A stretch of DNA of 48,055 bases from Anaerolineales bacterium. Lineage in GTDB: Bacteria > Chloroflexota > Anaerolineae > Anaerolineales > UBA11858. The position numbers and the translations under genes are program-made. The DNA is taken from contig JADHTJ010000019.1 of assembly GCA_016785015.1 (NCBI GenBank), positions 1 through 48,055 on the forward strand, read 5' to 3'. Shown piece after piece: positions 24,397-32,964 of the stretch; positions within the stretch are counted from its first letter, which is position 1, and each line of letters opens with the position of its first letter. The notes below the pieces were generated by a model, which was given only the letters and a program-made list of their open reading frames with translations, was not told the DNA's origin and made no database searches.

Positions 24397-25713
24397 TTAT
24401 TTGTACCTTTTATTTACTCGGTAAACACCAATCCCGAATAAAGCCACTGCCCAGACAAGTAAAGCGAGGATATTCGTCCAGACATCAGACAGAACACCCC
24501 CGCTCATCGTGACTTGCAATCCTTCTGCGGCCCATCCCTGGGGGGCTAAATGTGAAATGATCGAAATGAATGCGGGCGGATTGGGCATTCCCAAGGTGAA
24601 AATGGGCATCATTCCTGCCATTCCTAAGATAGTGACTACGCCACCGATCATGATGCCAGCCTGACGAGTAGATTTCATAAATGAAACCAGGAATATCCCG
24701 AACGCCGCGGAAGAAAGGGTGATGGCAATACTCAGGAGCGCAACGGATAAGAGATCCCCCCAATGAATTTTGAATACCAGTTCCCCAAAAACCAACAAAA
24801 CGGTGATCTGAACAATGATGGTCAGAGTCACAGATAAGAATTTTCCTCGCAAGATCGTAGCTGTCGGTGTTGGTGTAGAGAATAGGCGAGGCAAAGTACC
24901 ATCTTCTTCTTCCTTCAAGATCGTTTGTGTTCCACTAGCACCTGTCAGGTAGACATAAAAGATCGACATTCCGGCCATTATCATTGCTACGGGATTGATT
25001 GTCTGATCAGAAGAATTTTGATCGGTTTTCGGTGCTCGAATATCAAGATATGGATTAGCAGACTCCGAACCCTGAGATTGACCTTCAGGTTGGATGGTTG
25101 CCAGATATTGAGCTACTACAGCCTGGATTTGTGCTTCATCAATCATCTGCCCAGAGTTTTCGATTTGTTCTAGTGTAACTGCCAAGGTGATCTTTGATGC
25201 TGAGAAGTTATCTAACAATTGGCTGACGATTCCTTTGATGATGGCGGGACCAATGCTTAGGGTTGGGTCTTGGTAAACTTCAACGGCTACTGTTCCCAAA
25301 GGGGCCAAAAAGGATGTTGTAAGATTCTTGGGAATGATAATGGCCACGCCGGCTTCTTGGTTGTCGACAGCGAATCTTGCATCGGCTGAGGAATCCATCA
25401 TGGAAACATCCATAATGCCAGTTAGCCCTTCAGATGTGAGCGCCATCGTGAGCAGTTGGCCAATCGACGAAGCATCATATTCTGGATTTTGACTGACTTC
25501 TCCTGGCATCCCAGCAAAGCTGCCTTCATCCTGGTTGACCAGGATCACCTTTGTGGTTGGTAATACAAAGCCTTCTTCATCGTTGCCTGACCCCCCAAAC
25601 ATCAGGGAGAACATCCCCGTCATCAGAATGGGGATCACAAACATGAACATGACCGCAAACAGGCTGCGGAAAGATTGGAGCATATCTTTGAGGGCAATAT
25701 CAATAGATTTCAT
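24397..25713 (-). CDS. ABC-2 type exporter permease subunit
   Basis: 438 aa, homologous in layout to the neighbouring permease: N-terminal helix (FAVMFMFVIPILMTGMFSL), an external region of about 200 residues and C-terminal helices with TQTILKEEEDGTLPRLFSTP. The two probably form a heterodimeric channel. AGGAG precedes the ATG. The ATPase gene ends 9 bases upstream, so co-translation is likely. Confidence 0.88.
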   Translation of the reverse strand: MKSIDIALKDMLQSFRSLFAVMFMFVIPILMTGMFSLMFGGSGNDEEGFVLPTTKVILVNQDEGSFAGMPGEVSQNPEYDASSIGQLLTMALTSEGLTGIMDVSMMDSSADARFAVDNQEAGVAIIIPKNLTTSFLAPLGTVAVEVYQDPTLSIGPAIIKGIVSQLLDNFSASKITLAVTLEQIENSGQMIDEAQIQAVVAQYLATIQPEGQSQGSESANPYLDIRAPKTDQNSSDQTINPVAMIMAGMSIFYVYLTGASGTQTILKEEEDGTLPRLFSTPTPTATILRGKFLSVTLTIIVQITVLLVFGELVFKIHWGDLLSVALLSIAITLSSAAFGIFLVSFMKSTRQAGIMIGGVVTILGMAGMMPIFTLGMPNPPAFISIISHLAPQGWAAEGLQVTMSGGVLSDVWTNILALLVWAVALFGIGVYRVNKRYK

Positions 25714-25722
25714 AATGAACTC

Positions 25723-26667
25723 CTAATCTCGCAGCGCCCGGCCAGTCAAATGCAGGAAGACCGTTTCTAAGTTAGGTTCCTGGATCTCGACCGATGTGAT
25801 GCGCGAACCCACTTGTGCTGCTTTCTCAAAGAGTTGTGGCAAGACAAGATTCGAGTCATTGACCAACAAATGCAGTTGACCATTTTCTGCAGTGATTTTC
25901 TCAACGCCTGGGGTATTTTTCCACGTTTCCATGACTCGATCAGATTCGGTGTTGATGTTCAATTCAATGCGGTCTAACTCCCCCACGATCTTGACTAACT
26001 CAGCGTGGGTACCGCTGGCGATGATCTCGCCGTGATCCATAATGGCGATATGGTCGGAAAGTTCTTGAGCCTCTTCCATATAGTGAGTGGTATAGAACAC
26101 GGTCATACCCTGCTTGTTGAGTTCCATGACTGAGTCTAAAATTTTACGTCGGCTTTGGGGATCGATACCCACAGTGGGTTCGTCCATGATAACCACTTCG
26201 GGTTCGTGTAGCAGTGCAATACCAATATTCAGGCGGCGCTTCATACCGCCGGAAAACTTCTCTACGCGACCTTTCTGACGGTCGGCCAGCCCAATGGTCT
26301 CAAGGATTTCAGCAACTCTCTGCTTGAGATGTGCTCCACGCAAACCATACATCTTGCCCCAAAACATCAAATTCTCTCGTGCAGAAAGATCTTCATAAAT
26401 GGCAATCTCTTGGGGAACAACCCCGAGAGCAGCTTTGGCCGCCAGGGGTTCATGGGTGATTGAATGGCCTAAAATAGTGGCGTCACCCTGATTAGGTTTG
26501 AGCAATCCTGAGATCATTGAAATGACGGTGGTTTTCCCAGCACCGTTTGGGCCTAATAAACTAAAGATCTCCCCACTTTGGATCTCGATATTCACACCTC
26601 TGACAGCGTAAACTTCTCCGAAATCCTTATGGAGGTTGTTGGTTTGAATAGCTATCCTATTACTCAT
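25723..26667 (-). CDS. ABC transporter ATP-binding protein
   Basis: 314 aa. Walker A GPNGAGKTT, Q-loop GVVPQEIA, signature FSGGMKRR, Walker B VVIMDEPTVGID and H-loop YTTHYMEEA are all present. A C-terminal ~90-residue extension (VKIVGELDRIELNI to QEPNLETVFLHLTGR) is typical of DrrA/NatA-type exporters. AAGGAG precedes the ATG. First gene of the exporter operon, transcribed away from the two-component system genes. Confidence 0.93.
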   Translation of the reverse strand: MSNRIAIQTNNLHKDFGEVYAVRGVNIEIQSGEIFSLLGPNGAGKTTVISMISGLLKPNQGDATILGHSITHEPLAAKAALGVVPQEIAIYEDLSARENLMFWGKMYGLRGAHLKQRVAEILETIGLADRQKGRVEKFSGGMKRRLNIGIALLHEPEVVIMDEPTVGIDPQSRRKILDSVMELNKQGMTVFYTTHYMEEAQELSDHIAIMDHGEIIASGTHAELVKIVGELDRIELNINTESDRVMETWKNTPGVEKITAENGQLHLLVNDSNLVLPQLFEKAAQVGSRITSVEIQEPNLETVFLHLTGRALRD

Positions 26668-26700
26668 GTGTGCTCCTTAACTTTTGGTTGATCTTTTACC

Positions 26701-26786
26701 TTAATTATTGATGTTACGCAATCTAAAGAGAAATATCCCCTATTTTCAGGACTTTCCCGCTACGTGTGCGTAACGTGAGTTAATTA
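26701..26786. repeat. Short MITE-like inverted repeat
   Basis: Left end TTAATTATTGATGTTACGCA (26701-26720), right end TGCGTAACGTGAGTTAATTA (26767-26786), an imperfect ~20-bp inverted repeat with GTTACGCA/TGCGTAAC perfect. The ends resemble those at 8501 and 8668. It lies in the divergent promoter region between the exporter operon and the sensor kinase. Confidence 0.65.
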
Positions 26787-26883
26787 CTTTACGAAACTTG
26801 TTTAAAACTGTTTCTTGGTGATAAATTTATCCCATTAATTGAGATATTTCAATTGGACGTTGTGTGTTTTTCAACTGGATATT

Positions 26884-26905
26884 CGTACATTGTACGATCG
26901 TACAA
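26884..26905. promoter_or_regulatory. Candidate operator: overlapping GTAC palindromes
   Basis: TTGTACGATCGTACAA (26890-26905) is a perfect 16-bp palindrome; it overlaps CGTACATTGTACG (26884-26896), so three GTAC cores lie within 20 bases. A further inverted pair, AATTGA (26837-26842) and TCAATT (26849-26854), lies upstream. They sit in front of the histidine kinase gene and could bind the response regulator encoded next, which is inference. Confidence 0.45.
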
Positions 26906-26942
26906 TACCGACTTTGTGGGGATAAGATAAAATTGTAGCATC

Positions 26943-28163
26943 ATGAAAGAAAAAATTTCAACTCTTAGAAATAAGTTTAAAGAGCACCCCGAACTGTGGT
27001 TTTTTGTGTTTGCTAATTTTGTCTTTGTGGTGATGTTTGTTTGGTCGCTGCTCATCACTCCTTCGTTGCTCAAGCTACCTACATTAATTCTGTTTACAAC
27101 ACTTACTCTCTTTCACATCGGCATTCACTGGACATTATTGATTGTTGCCGAAGATGAGCGTTGGTTTTGGCCTTATGTGATTATTCAAGGGTTGCTGGCC
27201 TTCGCTATCATACTTATGTCGCAAAATATCGGCATGATTTTTGCCTTGTATATGGCCCTAATCGGCGAAATGATTGGCTCTATTCGCCGGCGAAGTTGGT
27301 CAGTGATTGCGGTTATTTTTTTCTTAGTGCTTTCATTTTCTACTCAAATCATTTTGGAGGGCGCGCAATCTTCCTTGTGGTGGTTGTTGGGCACTGCAAT
27401 GAGTATGCTATTTGTGGTGCTTTATGTTAGTCTGTATACTCAAGAAACTACTGCCCGATATCAAGCCCAAAAATTGCTTACTGAACTTGAAGTAGCCAAC
27501 CGACAGCTGTCCGATTACGCCGCCCAGGTGGAGGCTTTGACCTTAAAAGATGAGCGTCAACGCATGGCACGCGAGCTGCACGATACTTTGGCTCAAGGTT
27601 TAGCTGGGCTGATCTTACAGCTCGAGGCGGCCGATTCTCATATCTCTGCTGATCACCATCAAAAGGCGCAGACGATCATCCAACAGGCCATGGCACGCGC
27701 CCGCACCACGCTTGCTGACGCGCGCCAGGCAATTGGCGACTTGCGCAGTACCCAATCGCCAACAGATTTGGCTGAAGCCATCCGTCAAGAAGTCGATCGC
27801 TTTACGCGCGATACGAGAATCGCATGCAAGTTAGATTTGACAGTTCCGGAGAAACTCTCCTCTGAGAATGCAGAAAATGCAGTGCGAGCTGTATCGGAGG
27901 GGCTGATCAATATCGCCCGTCATGCCGATGCCACAAAAGCATCGGTGGAAATGACTTATGATGACGATTTATTGGAAATTGAAATCCAGGATAATGGAAT
28001 TGGATTCGATCCCGAGGAATGTGTTGGTCGAGCGGGGCATTATGGTTTGTTGGGGATGCGCGAGCGGGCTCGGATTTCGGGAGGGTCGCTGGTCATTGAG
28101 AGTGTTTCGTCTCAAGGGTCCACACTCAGGTTAGAATTGCCATTGAGCAACGAAAATGACTGA
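26943..28163 (+). CDS. NarL/DesK-type sensor histidine kinase
   Basis: 406 aa. About six transmembrane helices (residues ~18-165) are followed by a HisKA_3 dimerisation domain with phospho-accepting His213 in RMARELHDTLAQGLAGL, and a HATPase domain: EGLINIARHA (N box), IEIQDNGIGFDP (G1) and YGLLGMRERA (G2). TAAAAT at 26928-26933 is 9 bases before the ATG, with no Shine-Dalgarno, so the mRNA may be leaderless or nearly so. It overlaps the response regulator gene by 8 bases and is divergent from an ABC exporter operon that it may control. Confidence 0.9.
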   Translation: MKEKISTLRNKFKEHPELWFFVFANFVFVVMFVWSLLITPSLLKLPTLILFTTLTLFHIGIHWTLLIVAEDERWFWPYVIIQGLLAFAIILMSQNIGMIFALYMALIGEMIGSIRRRSWSVIAVIFFLVLSFSTQIILEGAQSSLWWLLGTAMSMLFVVLYVSLYTQETTARYQAQKLLTELEVANRQLSDYAAQVEALTLKDERQRMARELHDTLAQGLAGLILQLEAADSHISADHHQKAQTIIQQAMARARTTLADARQAIGDLRSTQSPTDLAEAIRQEVDRFTRDTRIACKLDLTVPEKLSSENAENAVRAVSEGLINIARHADATKASVEMTYDDDLLEIEIQDNGIGFDPEECVGRAGHYGLLGMRERARISGGSLVIESVSSQGSTLRLELPLSNEND

Positions 28164-28800
28164 AACTATCCGCATTCTGATTTGTGATGACCACTTAATT
28201 GTGCGCGAGGGGTTGCGCTTGATCTTGGAAACTGAGTCAGGATTCGACCTGGTGGGTGAAGCCAATGATGGCGCCCAAGCCATCGCACTGGCGGAGGAGT
28301 TACAGCCGGATGTGATCCTAATGGATTTACGTATGCCCGGTATGGATGGCCTGACAGCCATCGAACTCTTGAGAACACAACAACCCCACATTGCCATCGT
28401 TATCTTGACTACATTCAATGAAGATGATCTCATGCGCAAAGGGTTGGGGTTGGGCGCGCGCGGTTATCTGCTAAAAGACACAGACCGTGGCACCCTGTTC
28501 AACACCATTCGAGCCGCGGCACGTGGCGAAACCTTGCTGAAGCCGGAAATACTTGAGAACCTATTCGGGGGAGATACGAAAGCTAATAAATCTACTGCAC
28601 GTGACGACATCGAACTAACCGGCCGAGAATTAGAAGTGTTATCGGCCGTTGCACAAGGCGAACGCAGCAAAGAGATTGCCTACCGCCTGGGGATCACTGA
28701 GCGGACGGTCAAAGCCCATCTTTCGAATATTTACAGCAAACTGGGGGTTGATTCGCGTGCCGCCGCCGTTTCAGAAGCCATGCAGCGGGGGGTGTTGTAA
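28156..28800 (+). CDS. NarL/FixJ-family response regulator
   Basis: 214 aa. Receiver domain with acidic pair in LICDDHLIV, phospho-acceptor Asp57 in DVILMDLRMPGMDG and Lys in GYLLKDT. The C-terminal LuxR-type helix-turn-helix reads LTGRELEVLSAVAQGERSKE and then YRLGITERTVKAHLSNIY. Partner of the overlapping histidine kinase. A strong terminator follows directly. Confidence 0.94.
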   Translation: MTETIRILICDDHLIVREGLRLILETESGFDLVGEANDGAQAIALAEELQPDVILMDLRMPGMDGLTAIELLRTQQPHIAIVILTTFNEDDLMRKGLGLGARGYLLKDTDRGTLFNTIRAAARGETLLKPEILENLFGGDTKANKSTARDDIELTGRELEVLSAVAQGERSKEIAYRLGITERTVKAHLSNIYSKLGVDSRAAAVSEAMQRGVL

Positions 28801-28841
28801 AAAATAGGGTAGCGAGCTTTTGCTCGCTACCCTATTTTTTT
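28800..28841. terminator. Bidirectional terminator
   Basis: A perfect 18-bp stem, with arm cores TAGGGTAGCGAGC and GCTCGCTACCCTA, flanked by runs of A and T. It separates the response regulator from the convergent MFS gene and overlaps the MFS stop codon. Confidence 0.93.
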
Positions 28842-30192
28842 ACTCTCTTGCGATTGTTCGATTCGCGATTGCCCACAAAATCAATAGGATAATACCCCCA
28901 ATCAAAAAGGGTGCGGTTGAACCGAACCATTCAAAGATAGCGCCCATTATTAGAGGGGTTATGGCATTCGATCCGCTCAGAAATGCGGCCGATATCCCCA
29001 ATGTGCCACCGACCTCTTCGGGGCTGACCTGTTGAGTGATCATGCTGTTGATGGACGGCTGAAGGACGCCGCCACCGATTGATATGGGAATCATTGCAAC
29101 GAGTAACCATGTCAAACCCAGCCAGCCATTGTTATTGTCATCGGGCAGATCAATTTGAATATCCTGTACAGGGGGAGTTTCACCAGGAAGATTAGTGCCC
29201 GCACTCAATTCGGCTGTGATCTCGGCCTTCGAATACCAGGGTACAGGATTTTTGGGCGTAATCGCAGAGATCAGCAGTCCGATGCCGATGACCAACAATC
29301 CCATCATCACCAGCCAGCGATCCCCCTTTTTGCGACTCCATTTGCCGACAAAATACCCCTGAACCATCACCACGATGATCCCAACGTAGACAAATAATCC
29401 GGCATTGCTAGATGCGTTCATGCCCAAACGGTTGAGTGTGAACAGCGCTAATAGCTGCTCGAACCCACCAAAGGCAAATTGCTGCGCGAACATTAGCGCC
29501 AACAAGAAACCGATTTCGGGTTTGCGCAGCGCATCGAACAGCGCCTTGAAGCCAAAGCTCGGAGATTGATCTCCGCCCCCGCGTTTCTCGGGTGGGTGAG
29601 TTTCTTCCAGCCAGAAATAAGTCAGCAGGATGGAGAACAAGGAAAAAGTAGCAGCAACGTAGGCTACCAGGCTGTAATTATTGTCGCTCAAAGCCAGAGT
29701 AACAAAGGCGATGATCGGCCCAACGATGAATCCCAGGCCGAAGGCTGCGCCGATCAGGCCGAGACCTTGGGTGCGGGTCTTTTCCGTAGTGCTGTCTGAG
29801 ATGACGGCTTGTGCTGTGGCGATATTGGCGCCTGAGATGCCATCGATGATGCGCGAGATGAACAGCAACCACAACGTGTTGGCCACACCTAACACAAGGA
29901 ATCCAATAAAGGTGCCGATCTGGCTGATGATCAAGACTGGGCGGCGTCCGAAACGGTCGGAGAGGCGGCCTAGTATAGGTGCGCCAATGAACTGCATTAT
30001 CGGATAGGCCGCGCCCAAAGCCCCGATCACAAAGGCGTTGGCGCCAAATGATGCCGCGTACAAGGGCAAAAGGGGAATGATGATCGTCAATCCCAACAAG
30101 TCAATCAGAACGATGACAAATACAGGCAAGATTTTTTTGATATCCAGTTTTTCTTCTGGAGCTGTTGTAATATCAGTAGTTTGAGTTGTCAT
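28840..30192 (-). CDS. MFS transporter of the TetA-like drug-exporter type
   Basis: 450 aa from ATG 30190-30192; a longer frame starts 66 bases upstream. It has about 12 hydrophobic segments, GAPILGRLSDRFGRRPVLI (the MFS loop 2-3 motif), GISGANIATAQAVISD and GAAFGLGFIVGPIIA, typical of TetA/12-TM H+ antiporters. An unusual soluble insert of roughly 50 residues lies in the second half (KNPVPWYSKAEITAELSAG and onward). AAGGAA upstream is a weak, distant ribosome-binding site. Substrate unknown. Confidence 0.88.
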   Translation of the reverse strand: MTTQTTDITTAPEEKLDIKKILPVFVIVLIDLLGLTIIIPLLPLYAASFGANAFVIGALGAAYPIMQFIGAPILGRLSDRFGRRPVLIISQIGTFIGFLVLGVANTLWLLFISRIIDGISGANIATAQAVISDSTTEKTRTQGLGLIGAAFGLGFIVGPIIAFVTLALSDNNYSLVAYVAATFSLFSILLTYFWLEETHPPEKRGGGDQSPSFGFKALFDALRKPEIGFLLALMFAQQFAFGGFEQLLALFTLNRLGMNASSNAGLFVYVGIIVVMVQGYFVGKWSRKKGDRWLVMMGLLVIGIGLLISAITPKNPVPWYSKAEITAELSAGTNLPGETPPVQDIQIDLPDDNNNGWLGLTWLLVAMIPISIGGGVLQPSINSMITQQVSPEEVGGTLGISAAFLSGSNAITPLIMGAIFEWFGSTAPFLIGGIILLILWAIANRTIARE

Positions 30193-30301
30193 AAATCGAT
30201 ATATTCCTTCATAAAATAAACAGTTTTTGGGATATAGCATGTACTCTGCACGTGCCATATCCCAAAATCAATAATTTCCTCAGTAATTCTTGGGGATAAG
30301 G

Positions 30302-30739
30302 TTATCTTTCCATCCAGATGGTTACCGGACCATCGTTGTGGATTTCGACCAGCATATGGGCACCGAACTGACCTGTTTTCGTTGGAACCCCCTCGGATGA
30401 GAGTTTTTCAGCGAACGCGTTTACGAGCGGGTCAGCCACCTCGGGCTTGGCAGCACGCGTAAAGGATGGTCTGCGTCCTTTTCGCGTATCGGCATACAAT
30501 GTAAATTGAGAGATCACCAGAGCTTCGCCATCCACATCTAGAACAGAACGATTTATCTTCCCTTGATCGTCCTCGAAAATGCGCAAATTGGCGATTTTAT
30601 GGGTCAAATAATCAACCTGTTCTTCCCCATCATCTGGGCTAATACCCAAGAGGATTACAAGCCCTAAGCCGATCTCAGCAAGCGGGCGTTCCTCTACAGA
30701 GACGCGCCCACAGCTTACACGTTGTATCAGTGCACGCAT
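30302..30739 (-). CDS. dtd: D-aminoacyl-tRNA deacylase
   Basis: 145 aa, normal Dtd length. Start MRALIQRVSCGRVSV, catalytic SQFTLYADTRKGRRPSF and C-terminal NDGPVTIWMER are the family signatures; Thr in SQFTLYAD and the GPVT cross-subunit motif are intact. It hydrolyses D-aminoacyl-tRNAs and glycyl-tRNA(Ala) as quality control. No clear Shine-Dalgarno precedes the ATG. Confidence 0.95.
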   Translation of the reverse strand: MRALIQRVSCGRVSVEERPLAEIGLGLVILLGISPDDGEEQVDYLTHKIANLRIFEDDQGKINRSVLDVDGEALVISQFTLYADTRKGRRPSFTRAAKPEVADPLVNAFAEKLSSEGVPTKTGQFGAHMLVEIHNDGPVTIWMER

Positions 30740-30784
30740 AGTATTTTAAGTCAGGTATATAAGTAAACAGGAACTAGAGCCCGA

Positions 30785-31432
30785 TTACGAATTCTTCTCC
30801 GCCCCTCCTGTTGCTTGCCACTCATATGCCTTGAGCTTGAGCTTCATGATCTGACCTTCGATCATACCATCGACCAGACTAGGGTCGACTTTGAGGCCGT
30901 GCTCGTAGAGGTATTTTGTGGCGACATCCACAGCATAATCTTTCTTCGACATGGCAACGCCTGCAGCGGTTTCAATGGCCAATTTTTTGGCACCGCTTTG
31001 TTCAGCTGCCAGCACGGCGGTTTCGACAGCTTTATCAAGCAACGCGCTGCGCGCCTCGGGGGTATCTACTGGCGGGGCATAGTTAGAGTATTGTGAGTTG
31101 ACCTCGGATTCGATCAAAGTAGCGATTTCTTCGACATCAATATCTACACCAGCACGATCAAGATAGTTCTGAACGGCATCAATGGCATATTGCTTTTTCT
31201 CACCGCCGCTCTTGAGTATGCCAGTAAAACCGGCCTGCTCGGCAGCGCTCACCGCCAATTTGATACCTTTGTCGATCATGGCAAGCTGCTCTTTGGTCAT
31301 ATTCGCTTTGATCTCGGCCGCTTTCTGCCGCGCCCACATGAATGCGGCTGCCACCAAAATTGGGATGGCGATGATCAAAAGGGCTTGGGCCAGCGTGCTC
31401 AAAAAGCTATTTAGTGTGTTTCCTGCGTCCAT
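30785..31432 (-). CDS. Membrane protein with two LL-H phage-holin-like repeats
   Basis: 215 aa. One N-terminal transmembrane helix (about residues 14-33) is followed by two related helical units: ~56-110 (AVSAAEQAG, KKQYAIDAVQNYLD, EEIATLIESEV) and ~135-205 (AVLAAEQSG, KKDYAVDVATKYLY, SLVDGMIEGQI). Each resembles the soluble part of LL-H-type holins. AGGAGGAG precedes the ATG. No endolysin or other phage gene is nearby, so it may be a domesticated holin-like protein. Function unknown. Confidence 0.7.
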   Translation of the reverse strand: MDAGNTLNSFLSTLAQALLIIAIPILVAAAFMWARQKAAEIKANMTKEQLAMIDKGIKLAVSAAEQAGFTGILKSGGEKKQYAIDAVQNYLDRAGVDIDVEEIATLIESEVNSQYSNYAPPVDTPEARSALLDKAVETAVLAAEQSGAKKLAIETAAGVAMSKKDYAVDVATKYLYEHGLKVDPSLVDGMIEGQIMKLKLKAYEWQATGGAEKNS

Positions 31433-31470
31433 TGTCTCCTCCTTTGATTAGAAAAAAATGGATAGCGATT

Positions 31471-32469
31471 TTACGGAAGACCTATTGCATCCTTTACTTC
31501 TGAAAGAGTTTGTTTGGCAACTTCTCTGGCACGTTTGCCGCCATCAATGAGTACATCCCAAACCTCGGCAGGTTCCTCATCTAATTTTGCACGACGTTCT
31601 CGGAAAGGTGCCAGGTCATCATTCAGGTTTTTTGCGAATATTTTTTTGCAATCTACACAACCGATGCCAGCTCTGCGGCATTCAGTGTTGATCATTTCGA
31701 CTTCCTCGTCGGAAGAGAAGATCTTGTGCATGGTGAAGACATTGCATACATCGGGGTTGCCAGGATCAGCGCGGCGCGCGCGCTGTGGATCAGTGACCAT
31801 TTGCATCACCCGTTTTGTGGTTTCGTCGGGTGAGGAGGCGAGTTCAATGTGATTATTGAGACTCTTGCTCATCTTGTTTTCCCCGTCGATGCCTAAAACC
31901 TTGGGAATTTTGGTGCCTTTCATCTGGGGCTCGATGAGCACATCTGTCTTGTAGCGATAATTGAAGGAGCGCACTATCTCACGTGTGAACTCCAAGTGAG
32001 GAGCTTGATCTATTCCCACGGGGACTACGATAGCTTTGTATAAGGTGATGTCAGCCGCCATCAAAACGGGATACCCTACCAACCCATAATTGATGTTATG
32101 CGGCTGATGTCGAATCTTCTCTTTGAATGTAGGGAGATCGGTCAATTTGCCCAAGGGGGTGACCATTGAAAGAAAAGTATGCAGTTCTAATACTTCGGGC
32201 ACATGCGATTGAACGAAGATCATACTGTCTTCAGGTCGCATTCCCGCAGCCAGCCAATCGAGCGCCATTTCATAGGTGTTCTGTCTTATTTCCTTAGTGG
32301 TCTCGACAGTCGTCAGGGCATGGATATCTACGATGCAGTAGATCGTATCTTCATATTCATCTTGCAGCGCCACATAATTTTTGATTGCGCCAAGATAATT
32401 CCCTAAATGCTGACGACCTGTCGGGCGGGCGCCAGAAAAAACGCGCCCCTTCTTCTTTGCTGGGGTCAT
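31471..32469 (-). CDS. trpS: Tryptophanyl-tRNA synthetase
   Basis: 332 aa, class I synthetase of normal length. The HIGH-type motif is ARPTGRQHLGNYLG and the KMSKS motif is intact in NKMSKSLNNHI. YPVLMAADITLYKA and VPVGIDQAPHLEFTREIV are typical TrpS blocks. A Cys-rich segment, CRRAGIGCVDCKK, near the C-terminus may bind metal, as in thermophile enzymes. AAGGAGAAGG lies directly upstream. The hidden selenoprotein gene ends 9 bases before its start. Confidence 0.95.
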   Translation of the reverse strand: MTPAKKKGRVFSGARPTGRQHLGNYLGAIKNYVALQDEYEDTIYCIVDIHALTTVETTKEIRQNTYEMALDWLAAGMRPEDSMIFVQSHVPEVLELHTFLSMVTPLGKLTDLPTFKEKIRHQPHNINYGLVGYPVLMAADITLYKAIVVPVGIDQAPHLEFTREIVRSFNYRYKTDVLIEPQMKGTKIPKVLGIDGENKMSKSLNNHIELASSPDETTKRVMQMVTDPQRARRADPGNPDVCNVFTMHKIFSSDEEVEMINTECRRAGIGCVDCKKIFAKNLNDDLAPFRERRAKLDEEPAEVWDVLIDGGKRAREVAKQTLSEVKDAIGLP

Positions 32470-32478
32470 TCCTTCTCC

Positions 32479-32718
32479 TTAGCCAATAAGTTTTCCAACA
32501 GAGGTGAGTACCTCTTCATGCTCTGCATGACGACCGGTCTGAATTTTCGAGTAAACTAGTTTCTCATTTGCTTTGACCTCGAACTTGCCCCCATCGGATG
32601 GAACGAGGCTGACATCTTGAATTTTGCCTTTGTATTCTGTTAATAGTGCGCTAGCCAAACTGACTGCTCTAGGTGTGTAGTTTCAAACTTCGCAATAAAT
32701 TATTTCAATTTTTAGCAT
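32479..32718 (-). CDS. SelW-like Rdx-family selenoprotein (in-frame UGA)
   Basis: Read through TGA at 32683-32685, the frame from ATG 32716-32718 to TAA 32479-32481 gives 79 aa: MLKIEIIYCEV-U-NYTPRAV at the start, then SLVPSDGGKFEV and VYSKIQTGRHAEHEEV. The YCxxUNYxPRA motif and the GGxFEV and G(R)HAE blocks are the SelW/Rdx signature; Cys9 and Sec12 form the redox pair of this thioredoxin-like fold. Size fits the family. GAGGT precedes the ATG. It is co-transcribed with trpS. Conventional gene calling would miss it because of the UGA at codon 12. Confidence 0.9.
32658..32685 (-). promoter_or_regulatory. UGA(Sec) codon and candidate bSECIS of the SelW-like gene
   Basis: Directly after the TGA (32683-32685), AACTAC can pair with GTCAGTT (one bulged base) around the loop ACACCTAGAGCA. 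Position next to the UGA is as expected for a bacterial SECIS. Fold judged by eye. Confidence 0.55.
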
Positions 32719-32922
32719 TTCGAGTACCTCAGTACCTTTATATTAAGATGCAACGAGTATATCACGGAACGTGAATTCGTTGCGCAATTTATCTTCGCGC
32801 ATCTGGCAGTTTACGCGGCGATCTCCAGAGAAAAGGGACATGCCTAGCATGCCATATTCCCAATTCTGACAACTTATGCAACGATTCTTGGAATTTCTTA
32901 TTAGATCATGCTAAATTAGGCG

Positions 32923-32928
32923 TATAAT
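32923..32928 (+). promoter_or_regulatory. -10 box of the secreted-protein gene
   Basis: TATAAT 36 bases before the ATG at 32965. No good -35 is seen at the usual distance. Confidence 0.5.
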
Positions 32929-32964
32929 TGGGATATTGGATTAATTATTTGAGAGGGTTTCCCT

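Noticed and set aside
30785..31432. Prophage signature from the holin-like gene
   Set aside because: No endolysin, integrase or structural phage genes are nearby; both neighbours are housekeeping genes.
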